From positions 2,232,001 to 2,296,000 of the forward strand of contig NZ_JACCCC010000001.1 in the NCBI RefSeq assembly GCF_013408795.1: DNA of 64,000 bases. Direction: 5' to 3'. This DNA comes from Spinactinospora alkalitolerans. Lineage in GTDB: Bacteria; Actinomycetota; Actinomycetes; Streptosporangiales; Streptosporangiaceae. The notes below the pieces were generated by a model that did not search any database, was not told the origin of the DNA, and saw only the letters and a program-made list of their open reading frames with translations. Shown here in pieces: positions 24,071-34,639 of the stretch. Each line of letters opens with the position of its first letter. Position 1 is the stretch's first letter. Position numbers and translations under genes: made by a program.

Positions 24071-24116
24071 CTAGCCAATGGCTAGGTGACATCCATCATG
24101 AATAGCAAACTGCTAT
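24071..24116. promoter_or_regulatory. Two matching operators between the cassette operon and its HTH regulator
   Basis: CTAGCCAATGGCTAG (24071-24085) and ATAGCAAACTGCTAT (24102-24116) are inverted repeats of the same form, TAGC-N5-GCTA. Their centres are 31 bp apart, about three helical turns, which suits cooperative binding on one DNA face. They lie in the divergent region between 24033 and 24177, likely targets of the DUF5753 HTH protein. TATCAT at 24165-24170 could be a -10 box giving a leaderless regulator transcript. Confidence 0.68.
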
Positions 24117-24176
24117 TTAGCAACCTTACAGATCGCAGTTTACGAAAAAAGTGGCGTGCGGCGCTATCATCGACGC

Positions 24177-25037
24177 ATGCGACGTCCCCGTGCCTACAGC
24201 CCGTCCGTCCGACGCAGGCGCCTCGCCTCAGAGCTCAGGAAGCTCCGCGAAGCCGAGGCCATGACCGGCGCGGTCGCGGCGAAGACACTGGGCTGGCAGC
24301 ACTCCAAGATCACGCGGATCGAACGCGCGGACCAGGGCATCAACGGCCCCGACCTCCAACGCCTTCTGGACCTGTACGAGGTGGAGGACCCGGCGGTCCG
24401 GGAAGGTCTCACCCAGCTCGCGAAGGACGCGAAGTACCGGGGCTGGTGGACCGACTACCGGGATGTGTTCGGGCCCGGCGCGCTCCCGGATTTCGAGGCC
24501 GAAGCGAACCTGATCCAAACGTTCGAAGCGCAGGCCGTTCCGGGGCTGCTGGAGACGCCGGCCTACATCGAAGCGGCGTTCCGGGGAGGCGCGGCGCACT
24601 CCGCGGACGTCGTGGAACGGCACATCGAAGCGCGGCTGGAGCGGCAGCGCATCCTGGAGGGCGTGCATCCCACCCGGTTGCAGGCGATCATCGACGAGGG
24701 CACGCTGCGGCGCATGGTCGGCGGTCCCGACGTGATGGCCGAGCAACTACAGCACCTCATCAACATGGCGACCCGCCATAATGTGGACATCCGTGTTCTG
24801 CCGTTCGTTGCGGGCGCGCACGCGGGGATGCTCGGGTCGTTCCTGATCCTGCATTTCCCGGACCCGCTCGACCCCAGCCTGGCCTTCACCGAATCGGTCG
24901 CGAGTAGCCTGTTCGTTGAGGAACCGCACCAGTTGGAGAGGTGCACCGACGTGTACGGGAATCTGCTCGGCTCGGCGCTGCCACCGTCCCAGTCAGTGGA
25001 CTTCATCGAGCAGGTGAAGGCCGAGATCCCTACCTAG
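24177..25037 (+). CDS. XRE-type HTH regulator with DUF5753 domain (Scr1-like)
   Basis: A 286-residue regulator. The N-terminal XRE helix-turn-helix (about 8-70) includes LASELRKLREAEAMTGAVAA and SKITRIERADQGI. The rest is DUF5753 (EAQAVPGLLETPAYIEAAF, RQRILEGVHPTRLQAIIDEG, DVYGNLLGSALPPSQSVDFI). ATG 24177 is preferred; an upstream ATG at 24156 is possible. This family is abundant in actinomycetes and usually sits beside a DUF397 gene, as here. It is divergent from the minus-strand cassette operon and shares two inverted repeats with it. Confidence 0.88.
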   Translation: MRRPRAYSPSVRRRRLASELRKLREAEAMTGAVAAKTLGWQHSKITRIERADQGINGPDLQRLLDLYEVEDPAVREGLTQLAKDAKYRGWWTDYRDVFGPGALPDFEAEANLIQTFEAQAVPGLLETPAYIEAAFRGGAAHSADVVERHIEARLERQRILEGVHPTRLQAIIDEGTLRRMVGGPDVMAEQLQHLINMATRHNVDIRVLPFVAGAHAGMLGSFLILHFPDPLDPSLAFTESVASSLFVEEPHQLERCTDVYGNLLGSALPPSQSVDFIEQVKAEIPT

Positions 25038-25056
25038 CCGAACGCGAGTGATACCC

Positions 25057-25245
25057 ATGAAGAGCGAGTTCGAGTTCCACAAGTCCAGCTACAGCGCCAA
25101 CGGTCAGAACTGCGTCGAGGTCGCTGAGAACGTGCCCGGTGTGGCGGCGGTGCGTGACACGAAGAGCCGCGACCGTGGCCATCTCCCCTTCGCGGCTGGA
25201 GAGTGGAGCGCGTTCCTGGAGGCCGTGAAGCACGGCGAGCTGTAG
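25057..25245 (+). CDS. DUF397 protein, partner of the HTH regulator
   Basis: A 62-residue protein matching DUF397: FHKSSYSANGQNCVEVAE, then VAAVRDTKSRDRG and LPFAAGEWSAFLEAVK. Such proteins are encoded next to DUF5753 regulators and may act as their antagonists, in the style of a toxin-antitoxin or anti-regulator pair. It starts 19 bases after the regulator stop. GTG 25048 is an alternative start. The right direct repeat, with its terminator hairpin, begins 15 bases downstream. Confidence 0.88.
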   Translation: MKSEFEFHKSSYSANGQNCVEVAENVPGVAAVRDTKSRDRGHLPFAAGEWSAFLEAVKHGEL

Positions 25246-25259
25246 ATCCTGTGACACGA

Positions 25260-25363
25260 AGGCCCCGCACCCTGCCGGAGGGTGCGGGGCCTTGCGCATA
25301 CCTGGTCACTCCTCGGGAGTGATACCCGGGAGGAGGCGGACCGGTGGCACGGCGGCGGGCCGG
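25260..25363 (+). repeat. Right ~104-bp direct repeat bounding the peptide cassette
   Basis: Nearly identical (about three differences) and in the same orientation as 20462-20565. It fills the gap between the DUF397 gene and the convergent MHS transporter gene. Confidence 0.88.
25261..25291. terminator. Bidirectional hairpin terminator in the right direct repeat
   Basis: GGCCCCGCACCC pairs perfectly with GGGTGCGGGGCC around TGCCGGA and is followed by TT. It serves the convergent DUF397 and transporter genes. Confidence 0.82.
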
Positions 25364-25388
25364 GGTCCGGGACCCCGGCCCGAGGTGG

Positions 25389-26720
25389 TCAGGCCGTGGT
25401 GGTCAGGCGGCGGTTGCGGCGGCGGACCAGCATCCACACCGACAGCAGCGCGATGGCCGACAGGGCCATCAGGTAGAACGAGACCGACAGCGAGGAACCG
25501 GTGGCGTCGAGCAGGAGCACCATCGCGAAGGGGGCGAACCCGCCGCCGACCACGGAGCTGAGCTGGTAGCCCAGTGAGGCGCCGGTGAAGCGGACCTCGG
25601 GCTCGAAGAGCTCGGCGAACAGGGCCGCCTGCGGCGCGTACATGATGCTGAGGAAGATGCCGCAGACGAACATGCCGATCGCCATGACCCAGAGGTTGGC
25701 GGTGTCGACCAGGAGGAACAGCGGGATCGACCAGAGGAACAGGCCGATGATGCCGAAGGAGTAGACCTTGATCCGGCCGATCCGGTCCGAGACCGCCGCA
25801 GCGGCCGGCATCAGCGGGAGCTGGAAGACGCTCAGCCCCAGGGCCACCAGCAGCACCGATTCGCGGGTGAGCGCCAGCTCGCGCGTCGCGTAGTCCAGGA
25901 TGCCGGTGATCAGGACGTAGAACGTCGCGTGGTTGACCATGAACGACCCGCCGGCCAGCAGCACGGTGACCTTGTGCGAGCGCATGATCTCCCGCAGCGG
26001 CGAGCGCGGCTCGGCGTTGCCCGCCGCGGCCTCGCGGAACTCCGGCGTCTCCTCGACGTAGCGGTGGATCAGCCAGGCCAGCACCAGGATGAGCGCGCCC
26101 ATCAGGAAGGGCACCCGCCAGCCCCACGCCAGGAAGGCGTCGGGGGCGACGGCGGCGCTGATCGAGAAGTAGACGGCGTAGGCGACGACCAGCCCGATCG
26201 GCACGCCCATCTGGACCAGGCTGCCGTAGAGGCCGCGCTTGCCGGGCGGGGCGTACTCGGTGGCGAGCAGGGCGGCGCCGCCCCACTGCATGCCCACGGC
26301 GACGCCCTGCACCAGGCGCAGCACCACCAGGATGACCGGCGCGAGCACGCCGATGGCGGTGTAGGAGGGCAGCAGGCCGATCAGCGTGGTGGCCGCGCCC
26401 ATCGCCAGCAGCGCCCACACCAGCGTCGGCTTGCGGCCGTACTTGTCGCCGAGGTGGCCGCCGATGATGCCGCCGAGCGGTCGGGCCAGGAAGCCCACGG
26501 CGAACGTGGCGAAGGACGCGAGCACCCCGGCCACGGGATTGAAGTCGGGGAAGAACAGCGTGCCGAACACGAGTGCCGCCGCAACGCTGAACACGAAGAA
26601 CTCGTACCATTCGACCGCGGCGGTCGCCGCGGCCGCTGTGGCGACGACGCGCCGGGTACGGGTGTCGACGCCGCCGGGGGCGCCGCCGGCCGGCGGATCG
26701 TGCGGTGTCTGTGCGGTCAT
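25389..26720 (-). CDS. MFS transporter, metabolite:H+ symporter (MHS) family
   Basis: A 443-residue, 12-helix transporter. ATG 26720 has GGAGG eight bases upstream; longer frames lack a site. The first helix begins WYEFFVFSVAAAL, and the loop LARPLGGIIGGHLGDKYGRK is the MHS/ShiA-ProP-type signature between helices 2 and 3. A charged loop near the middle (RYVEETPEF) is also usual. Members import organic acids, shikimate, betaine or proline with protons. The substrate is unknown. It is divergent from the phosphotransferase gene at 26977. Confidence 0.88.
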   Translation of the reverse strand: MTAQTPHDPPAGGAPGGVDTRTRRVVATAAAATAAVEWYEFFVFSVAAALVFGTLFFPDFNPVAGVLASFATFAVGFLARPLGGIIGGHLGDKYGRKPTLVWALLAMGAATTLIGLLPSYTAIGVLAPVILVVLRLVQGVAVGMQWGGAALLATEYAPPGKRGLYGSLVQMGVPIGLVVAYAVYFSISAAVAPDAFLAWGWRVPFLMGALILVLAWLIHRYVEETPEFREAAAGNAEPRSPLREIMRSHKVTVLLAGGSFMVNHATFYVLITGILDYATRELALTRESVLLVALGLSVFQLPLMPAAAAVSDRIGRIKVYSFGIIGLFLWSIPLFLLVDTANLWVMAIGMFVCGIFLSIMYAPQAALFAELFEPEVRFTGASLGYQLSSVVGGGFAPFAMVLLLDATGSSLSVSFYLMALSAIALLSVWMLVRRRNRRLTTTA

Positions 26721-26870
26721 GGCCTGGCCTCCGGGAAGTCGGGGGGAGCGGTCAGGGGGCTGCGAATGGGAGGACACGTGTCGCAGGTCACGAAAATCCC
26801 TATGCGAAGCGTGAAACCGACTGGATGGTATGTCAATGCCAATCCTCGCTTTTTTGCCTAATTGAGCTGA

Positions 26871-30104
<3,234 letters not shown>

Positions 30105-30162
30105 ACCGCCCCACTCGGGCGCGCCCGGCCACCATACTTCCAAGAACAGGACGAAGGACTCC

Positions 30163-30930
30163 ATGGGAATTCTCGAGGGCAAGCGCATCCTCGTCACCGG
30201 GGTGATCACCGACAGCTCGATCGCCTTCCACGTGGCCCGGCTCTGCCAGGAGCAGGGCGCCACGGTCGTGCTCACCGGCTACGGGCGGCTCAGCCTGGTC
30301 GAGCGGATCGCCAAGCGCCTGCCGGACGCCCCTCCGGTGCTGGAGCTCGACGTCACCGACGACGACCACCTCGCCAGCCTGGCCGACCGCATCGGCGAGC
30401 ACGTCGACGGCATCGACGGCGTGGTGCACTCGATCGGCTTCACCCCCCAGGACGCGCTGGGCGGCAACTTCCTCAACACCACGTGGGAGGACGTCGCCAC
30501 CGCCATGCACACCTCCACCTTCTCGCTGAAGGCGCTCAGCACCGCGGTGCTGCCGCTGATGCGCGACAGCGGAGGCTCGATCGTGGCGATGGACTTCGAC
30601 AACAGCGTCTCCTACCCCATCTACGACTGGATGGGCGTGGCGAAGTCCGGCCTGGCCTCCACGGCCCGCTACCTCGCCCGCTACCTCGGCGAGCACGACA
30701 TCCGGGTCAACCTGGTCTCGGCCGGCCCCCTGCGCACCATGGCCGCGCGCAGCATCCCCGGATTCGACACGCTGGCCGACTCCTGGCCGCAGCGGGCCCC
30801 GCTGGGCTGGGACACCGGCGACCCCGAGCCCGCGGCCCGCGCCGTCGTGGCGCTGCTGTCGGACTGGTTCCCCGCCACCACCGGTGAGATGGTCCACGTC
30901 GACGGCGGTTTCCACTCCACCGGCGCCTAG
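30163..30930 (+). CDS. fabI: Enoyl-ACP reductase, InhA/FabI type
   Basis: A 255-residue NADH-dependent reductase. It opens MGILEGKRILVTGVITDSSI, nearly the InhA start with the typical GxxxxxSI glycine-rich turn, and keeps the catalytic Tyr-x6-Lys as YDWMGVAK in the InhA-like form. The C-terminal part has GPLRTMAARSIPGF, matching the substrate-binding loop. It does the last reduction of each FAS-II cycle and is the target class of isoniazid-type and triclosan-type inhibitors. Its pairing with fabG upstream supports the call. A terminator hairpin follows. Confidence 0.93.
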   Translation: MGILEGKRILVTGVITDSSIAFHVARLCQEQGATVVLTGYGRLSLVERIAKRLPDAPPVLELDVTDDDHLASLADRIGEHVDGIDGVVHSIGFTPQDALGGNFLNTTWEDVATAMHTSTFSLKALSTAVLPLMRDSGGSIVAMDFDNSVSYPIYDWMGVAKSGLASTARYLARYLGEHDIRVNLVSAGPLRTMAARSIPGFDTLADSWPQRAPLGWDTGDPEPAARAVVALLSDWFPATTGEMVHVDGGFHSTGA

Positions 30931-30961
30931 GCCCACCGGGCATAGGCTGGACCGGCAGGCG

Positions 30962-31002
30962 CGCATCGCGGGCGTCCCCGAATGGGGGGCGCCCGCGATG
31001 CG
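30962..31002 (+). terminator. Hairpin terminator after fabI
   Basis: CGCATCGCGGGCG pairs perfectly with CGCCCGCGATGCG (13 bp), with an inner CCCC/GGGG pairing, 31 bases after the fabI stop. Confidence 0.75.
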
Positions 31003-31059
31003 GGCCGCCGCGGTCCGTTCCGCGGTCGTCGCATCAGGTCGCATCAGGGGGGAGAGCAC

Positions 31060-31821
31060 ATGGATCTCGGACTCGACGGAGCCAAGGTCGTGGTCACCGG
31101 CGCGAGCCGCGGCATCGGCCGGGCGATCGCGCAGACCTTCGCCGAGGAGGGGGCCGACCTGGCCATCTGCGCCCGCTCGCCCGAGCCGCTGCGGCAGGCG
31201 GCCGACGAGCTGCGCGGCACCGGCCGCACCGTCCTCGCCGAGGCGGTCGACGTCGCCGACCCCGATGCGCTGCACCGCTTCGTGGAGCGCGCGGCCGTGG
31301 AGCTCGCAGGCATCGACGTGCTGGTCTCCAACGTCTCCGGCGGCGGCAGCGCCACCGAGGACCAGTGGGAGCGCAACTTCGCCACCGACCTGATGCCGTT
31401 CGTGCGGATGACCGAGATCGCCGAACCCTACCTGTCGGTCTCGGAGCTGGGCGGCTCCGTCGTGCTGATCTCCACCACCTCGGCGCTGCACACCGGCGCG
31501 CCGTCAGGGCCGAAGGCCTACGGCCCGATCAAGGCGGCCCTGAACCACTACGCGGCCTCGCTGGCGCGCACCCTGCCCCAGAAGGGGATCCGGGTCAACA
31601 CGGTCTCGCCCGGCCCCATCGAGTTCGAGGGCGGCGGCTGGGACCGGCGCCGCGAGAGCGACCCCGAGTTCTACGAGAGCATCCGCGCCCGGATCCCGTG
31701 CGGCCGCCTGGGCCGCCCCGAGGAGGTCGCCAACGCGGTGGCCTTCCTGGCCAGCCCGGCCGCCTCCTTCATCACCGGAACCAACGTGGTCGTGGACGGC
31801 GGCTTCGTGGACCGGATTTAG
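31060..31821 (+). CDS. Short-chain dehydrogenase/reductase, FabG-like
   Basis: A 253-residue classical SDR with TGASRGIGRAIAQTF, SNVSGGG in place of NAG, the Ser of ISTTSA and the YGPIK catalytic pair. The ending ITGTNVVVDGGFVDRI is typical. GGGGGGAG lies close before ATG 31060. It follows the fabI terminator, so it is probably a separate transcript. The substrate cannot be named; many such genes are annotated as 3-oxoacyl-ACP reductase by similarity alone. Confidence 0.85.
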   Translation: MDLGLDGAKVVVTGASRGIGRAIAQTFAEEGADLAICARSPEPLRQAADELRGTGRTVLAEAVDVADPDALHRFVERAAVELAGIDVLVSNVSGGGSATEDQWERNFATDLMPFVRMTEIAEPYLSVSELGGSVVLISTTSALHTGAPSGPKAYGPIKAALNHYAASLARTLPQKGIRVNTVSPGPIEFEGGGWDRRRESDPEFYESIRARIPCGRLGRPEEVANAVAFLASPAASFITGTNVVVDGGFVDRI

Positions 31822-31859
31822 GGCTTTCCTGAAGGAGACCTAAAAGCACCTTCTTTTGT

Positions 31860-31895
31860 CTAGTGAGTTAGACACTTGACTGTCTATCTCACTAG
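31860..31895. promoter_or_regulatory. 36-bp inverted repeat upstream of the HicAB locus (likely autoregulatory operator)
   Basis: CTAGTGAG (31860-31867) mirrors CTCACTAG (31888-31895), and inside it AGACA mirrors TGTCT around a 6-base centre. The whole 36-bp palindrome has a single mismatched pair. It ends nine bases before the hicA ATG, the position expected for the operator bound by HicB or the HicAB complex. Confidence 0.72.
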
Positions 31896-31904
31896 ACTTG
31901 TCGT

Positions 31905-32162
31905 ATGGCCAACGGTACTCGAAGTGCTCGACAGGTCTTGGCCGCGGTTCGCACACATGCGCGGCGAAAAGGGTGGATCGTTCGACGCCTGCCCAAACGA
32001 GGCAAGGGCTCGCATGAGATATGGGGGCGTCATCGATCCGGTGAGAGGTGAACTCGGCCGGGTGTGTTGACCGGGCATCCCGGTCAAATGACACAGACGG
32101 TCACTCGTTCGTGCGAGGACGCCCTGGAACCGCTCTTCGGGAAGGGGTGGCTGGACAAATGA
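31905..32162 (+). pseudogene. hicA: HicA-type mRNA interferase toxin gene with an in-frame stop
   Basis: The frame from ATG 31905 reads a HicA-like start (KGWIVRRLPKRGKGSHEIWG, with the GSH catalytic-His motif). It hits TGA at 32049-32051 (codon 49) and then continues in the same frame with TGHPGQMTQTVTRSCEDALE and FGKGWLDK, which match the C-terminal half of these toxins, to a TGA at 32160 that overlaps the hicB ATG. One substitution thus splits an otherwise full-length 85-codon gene. The toxin is probably inactive unless the stop is read through or is a sequencing error. HicA enzymes cleave mRNA and inhibit growth. Confidence 0.72.
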
Positions 32163-32542
32163 CGACTTTCCGGGTGGGCGTCACCCGCGAGGACGGACGC
32201 TGGGTGGCGGTTGTCGACGGACTGCGCGGCGGGGCGACGGAGACGCGGACATTGATCAACCTCGAAATTGAGGTCCGTGACCTGATCTCGGGTCTCACCG
32301 ATGCCGAGCCCGATTCCTTCTCCTTGGAGTGGCACTGGGAGGAGGCCGTGGGAAGCGACTCGGCCGCGGCCATGGCCGAGTTCACCGAGCTGCGAAAGCA
32401 GTTGGAGGAGACGAAGGCCGGTTACGAGCGTGCTCAGCGCAAGGCAGTCGTGAGCCTTCGGAAGCAAGGTGTGTCCGTCCGCGACGCCGCCCGACTGCTG
32501 GGGTTGTCGTTCCAGCGTGTCCAGCAGCTCGACAAGACATAA
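32159..32542 (+). CDS. hicB: HicB-type antitoxin with C-terminal DNA-binding domain
   Basis: A 127-residue protein whose ATG overlaps the hicA frame end (ATGA). The N-terminal part (TTFRVGVTREDGRWVAVVDG) is the degraded-RNase-H-like HicB fold that binds HicA. After an acidic coiled segment (FTELRKQLEETKAGYERAQRK), the C-terminus has a helix-turn-helix-like stretch (GVSVRDAARLLGLSFQRVQQ). It would neutralise the toxin and repress the operon at the palindrome 31860-31895. It is intact although its toxin is broken. Confidence 0.78.
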   Translation: MTTFRVGVTREDGRWVAVVDGLRGGATETRTLINLEIEVRDLISGLTDAEPDSFSLEWHWEEAVGSDSAAAMAEFTELRKQLEETKAGYERAQRKAVVSLRKQGVSVRDAARLLGLSFQRVQQLDKT

Positions 32543-32660
32543 GAGCGCAAAACCCGGCTCGCCCACCGTCCGGAAGGTCGCCGGGTCCACTTCACGCGGC
32601 TACTGCCACACACAGGTCCATTGCGAATGACAGAAGGACCTGCATCGAGCCTTTTCGGGC

Positions 32661-34463
32661 TCACCCCTCCCTCAGCACCTCCGCCAGGCGGGTGTGCCTG
32701 GTGATCGCCGGGACCTCGCGTACGGCCCGGGCCAGGGCCGGGCCGGCCGCGTGCACGATCGAGAGGTGGCGCTCGGCGCGGGTGAGCGCCGTGTAGACCT
32801 GGGGCCGCGACCCCTTGGTCTCCGGCGGGAACACCGCGACGACGGCGGGCCAGACGCCGCCGTGGGCCGCGGCGACCGGGATCGCCCAGCCCGGGCGCAG
32901 GTGGCCCGGATCGCCGACCGTGACCGCGGTCCCGTCGGCCAGCTCCACTACGGCGCCGTCGTCGCCGGCCTCGCGCAGCAGGCCGGTGTCGCCCGGCGCG
33001 TAGCCGGGGCCGTGCCCGCCCAGCAGCACGCGGTCGCCGGGGTCGAGGCCGTTGAGCGCCCCCGGACCGGGGTTGAGCCGGGCCTTGCACGCGCCGTTCA
33101 CCGCGTCGGCTCCGGCCTCGCCGCCGCGTGTCGCGGTGATGATCTGCACGTCGTCGGCCGGGATCCGCAGCGCGCGCGGGATGGAGTCGGTGATGAGCTG
33201 CACCGCCCGGTGCGCGGCCTCGCCCGCCGAGTCGGCCGGGACCACCACGACCTCCCTGCCCGGCGCCTCGACCTGCTCCAATTCGCCCTCCGCGACCCCG
33301 CCGGCCAGCCGGGCGAGCGGGCCGGGCGGGTCGCCGGGCAGCGCCGCCACCGCGACCGTGCGCGAGGCGATCAGGTCGGTGACCACCTGCCCCGGCGCCG
33401 CCGAGGGGGCCTGGGCCGGATCGGCCACGAGGACGAGGTGGGTGCCGTCGGCGCAGGCGTCGACCAGTGCGGCGGCGGTCTCCACGTCCAGCGCCATGGC
33501 CTCGGTGACGACGACCAGACCGGCCTCGACGGGGCGCTCGGCGCCGCGGCCGTAGACGCCCGGGCCGTGCGACTCCAGCAGGGCGGCGACGGAGGCGACG
33601 TCGACCTCGGCGCCGACCGCGGCGAGCCGTTCGCGCAGCGCCGCCGCTCCGCGCGCCGTGGGCGCGGCCACCGCGACGCCGACCTCGCTGTCGGCCGCGA
33701 TCGCGGCGGCGTAGGAGACCGCCTCGGCCACGCCGCCGGCCGCCCCGGGGCCGTGGGTGAGCACGCACACCCCGCGCAGCGCCACCGTGACCAGGGCGGC
33801 GGCGATCTCCGGGACGAGCGGGCGGCCCAGTCGCCGCGCCGCCTCCTCGACCGTCTCCGCGGCGGTCGCCGAGTCCATGATCGGTTCGCTGGTGCCCGAC
33901 AGCCGGACCAGGCCCTCGCCGAGGTCCTGCTCGGCCAGGCCGATGCGGGCCAGGGCGAAGAACCGCTCGGGGTCGGGCATCTCCGGCACGGCGTCGCCGT
34001 CGAAGTCGTCGTCGGAGTCGGGCATGACCTCGAACACCAGCACGTCGCCGTCGTCCAGGGCCGCCGTCATCGCGGGCTCGGTCGAGCGCACCCCCAGCGA
34101 GCGCAGCGCCCCGGCCAGGCGGGTCTGGTCGATGGCGGTGTGGCCGTCGCGGGTGGCGCGGCGCAGCAGGTGCCCGACCAGCGCCCGGCCCCGGCGCGGG
34201 TCGTCGGCGCTCGCGGCGTCGCCGAGCAGCCGGCGCGCGCAGTAGTCGGCCTGCTCGGGCGTGACCCCCGGCAGCACGAGCAGCCGCCACGGATCGTCGC
34301 CGAGCTGTTCGGCCGCGCCCGGCCCGAGTGCGCCGACGAGCCCTTCGGCGAGGTGAGCGGAGGCGCCCATCCGGGCGAGCACGGCACGGACCCGTTCGAC
34401 CGCGTCGGTACCTCCCGGCTGCGCCGCGGCATCGGGCAACGGCGACGATGACGGGTCGACCAC
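32661..34463 (-). CDS. RecD2-like protein with degenerate ATPase motifs
   Basis: A 600-residue protein; GTG 34463 has AGGAGAGG eight bases upstream. The N-terminal half has helix-hairpin-helix-like segments (LVLPGVTPEQADYCARRLLG) as in RecD2. The helicase half aligns with RecD2 motifs but is altered: Walker A reads THGPGAAGG (from about residue 236) without the Lys, and Walker B reads VVVTEAMALD, with Thr instead of the Asp of DE. VLVADPAQAPSAAPGQVV (motif III) and VYTALTRAERHLSIV (motif VI) are recognisable. Without the Lys it is unlikely to hydrolyse ATP. It may have a structural or DNA-binding role. Confidence 0.7.
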   Translation of the reverse strand: MVDPSSSPLPDAAAQPGGTDAVERVRAVLARMGASAHLAEGLVGALGPGAAEQLGDDPWRLLVLPGVTPEQADYCARRLLGDAASADDPRRGRALVGHLLRRATRDGHTAIDQTRLAGALRSLGVRSTEPAMTAALDDGDVLVFEVMPDSDDDFDGDAVPEMPDPERFFALARIGLAEQDLGEGLVRLSGTSEPIMDSATAAETVEEAARRLGRPLVPEIAAALVTVALRGVCVLTHGPGAAGGVAEAVSYAAAIAADSEVGVAVAAPTARGAAALRERLAAVGAEVDVASVAALLESHGPGVYGRGAERPVEAGLVVVTEAMALDVETAAALVDACADGTHLVLVADPAQAPSAAPGQVVTDLIASRTVAVAALPGDPPGPLARLAGGVAEGELEQVEAPGREVVVVPADSAGEAAHRAVQLITDSIPRALRIPADDVQIITATRGGEAGADAVNGACKARLNPGPGALNGLDPGDRVLLGGHGPGYAPGDTGLLREAGDDGAVVELADGTAVTVGDPGHLRPGWAIPVAAAHGGVWPAVVAVFPPETKGSRPQVYTALTRAERHLSIVHAAGPALARAVREVPAITRHTRLAEVLREG

Positions 34464-34639
34464 GAAGTGAACCTCTCCTCGGCGACTGCTCCGGCCCGGG
34501 CGCACCGCACGCGCGGGCGCCACGTGTGGTGAGCTTAGCGATCCCGCGGCGATCCGGCGCCACGGCCGGCTCGGCCTGGGGACGTCTTCCCTCCCCCGCA
34601 GATCCCGCGGGATCGGCGGAGAACACCTACCACTACGTT

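Noticed and set aside
32613-32642. CAGGTCC/GGACCTG hairpin between hicB and the RecD2-like gene as a terminator
   Set aside because: Only 7 bp of stem with a 16-base loop and no U-run; too weak to call.
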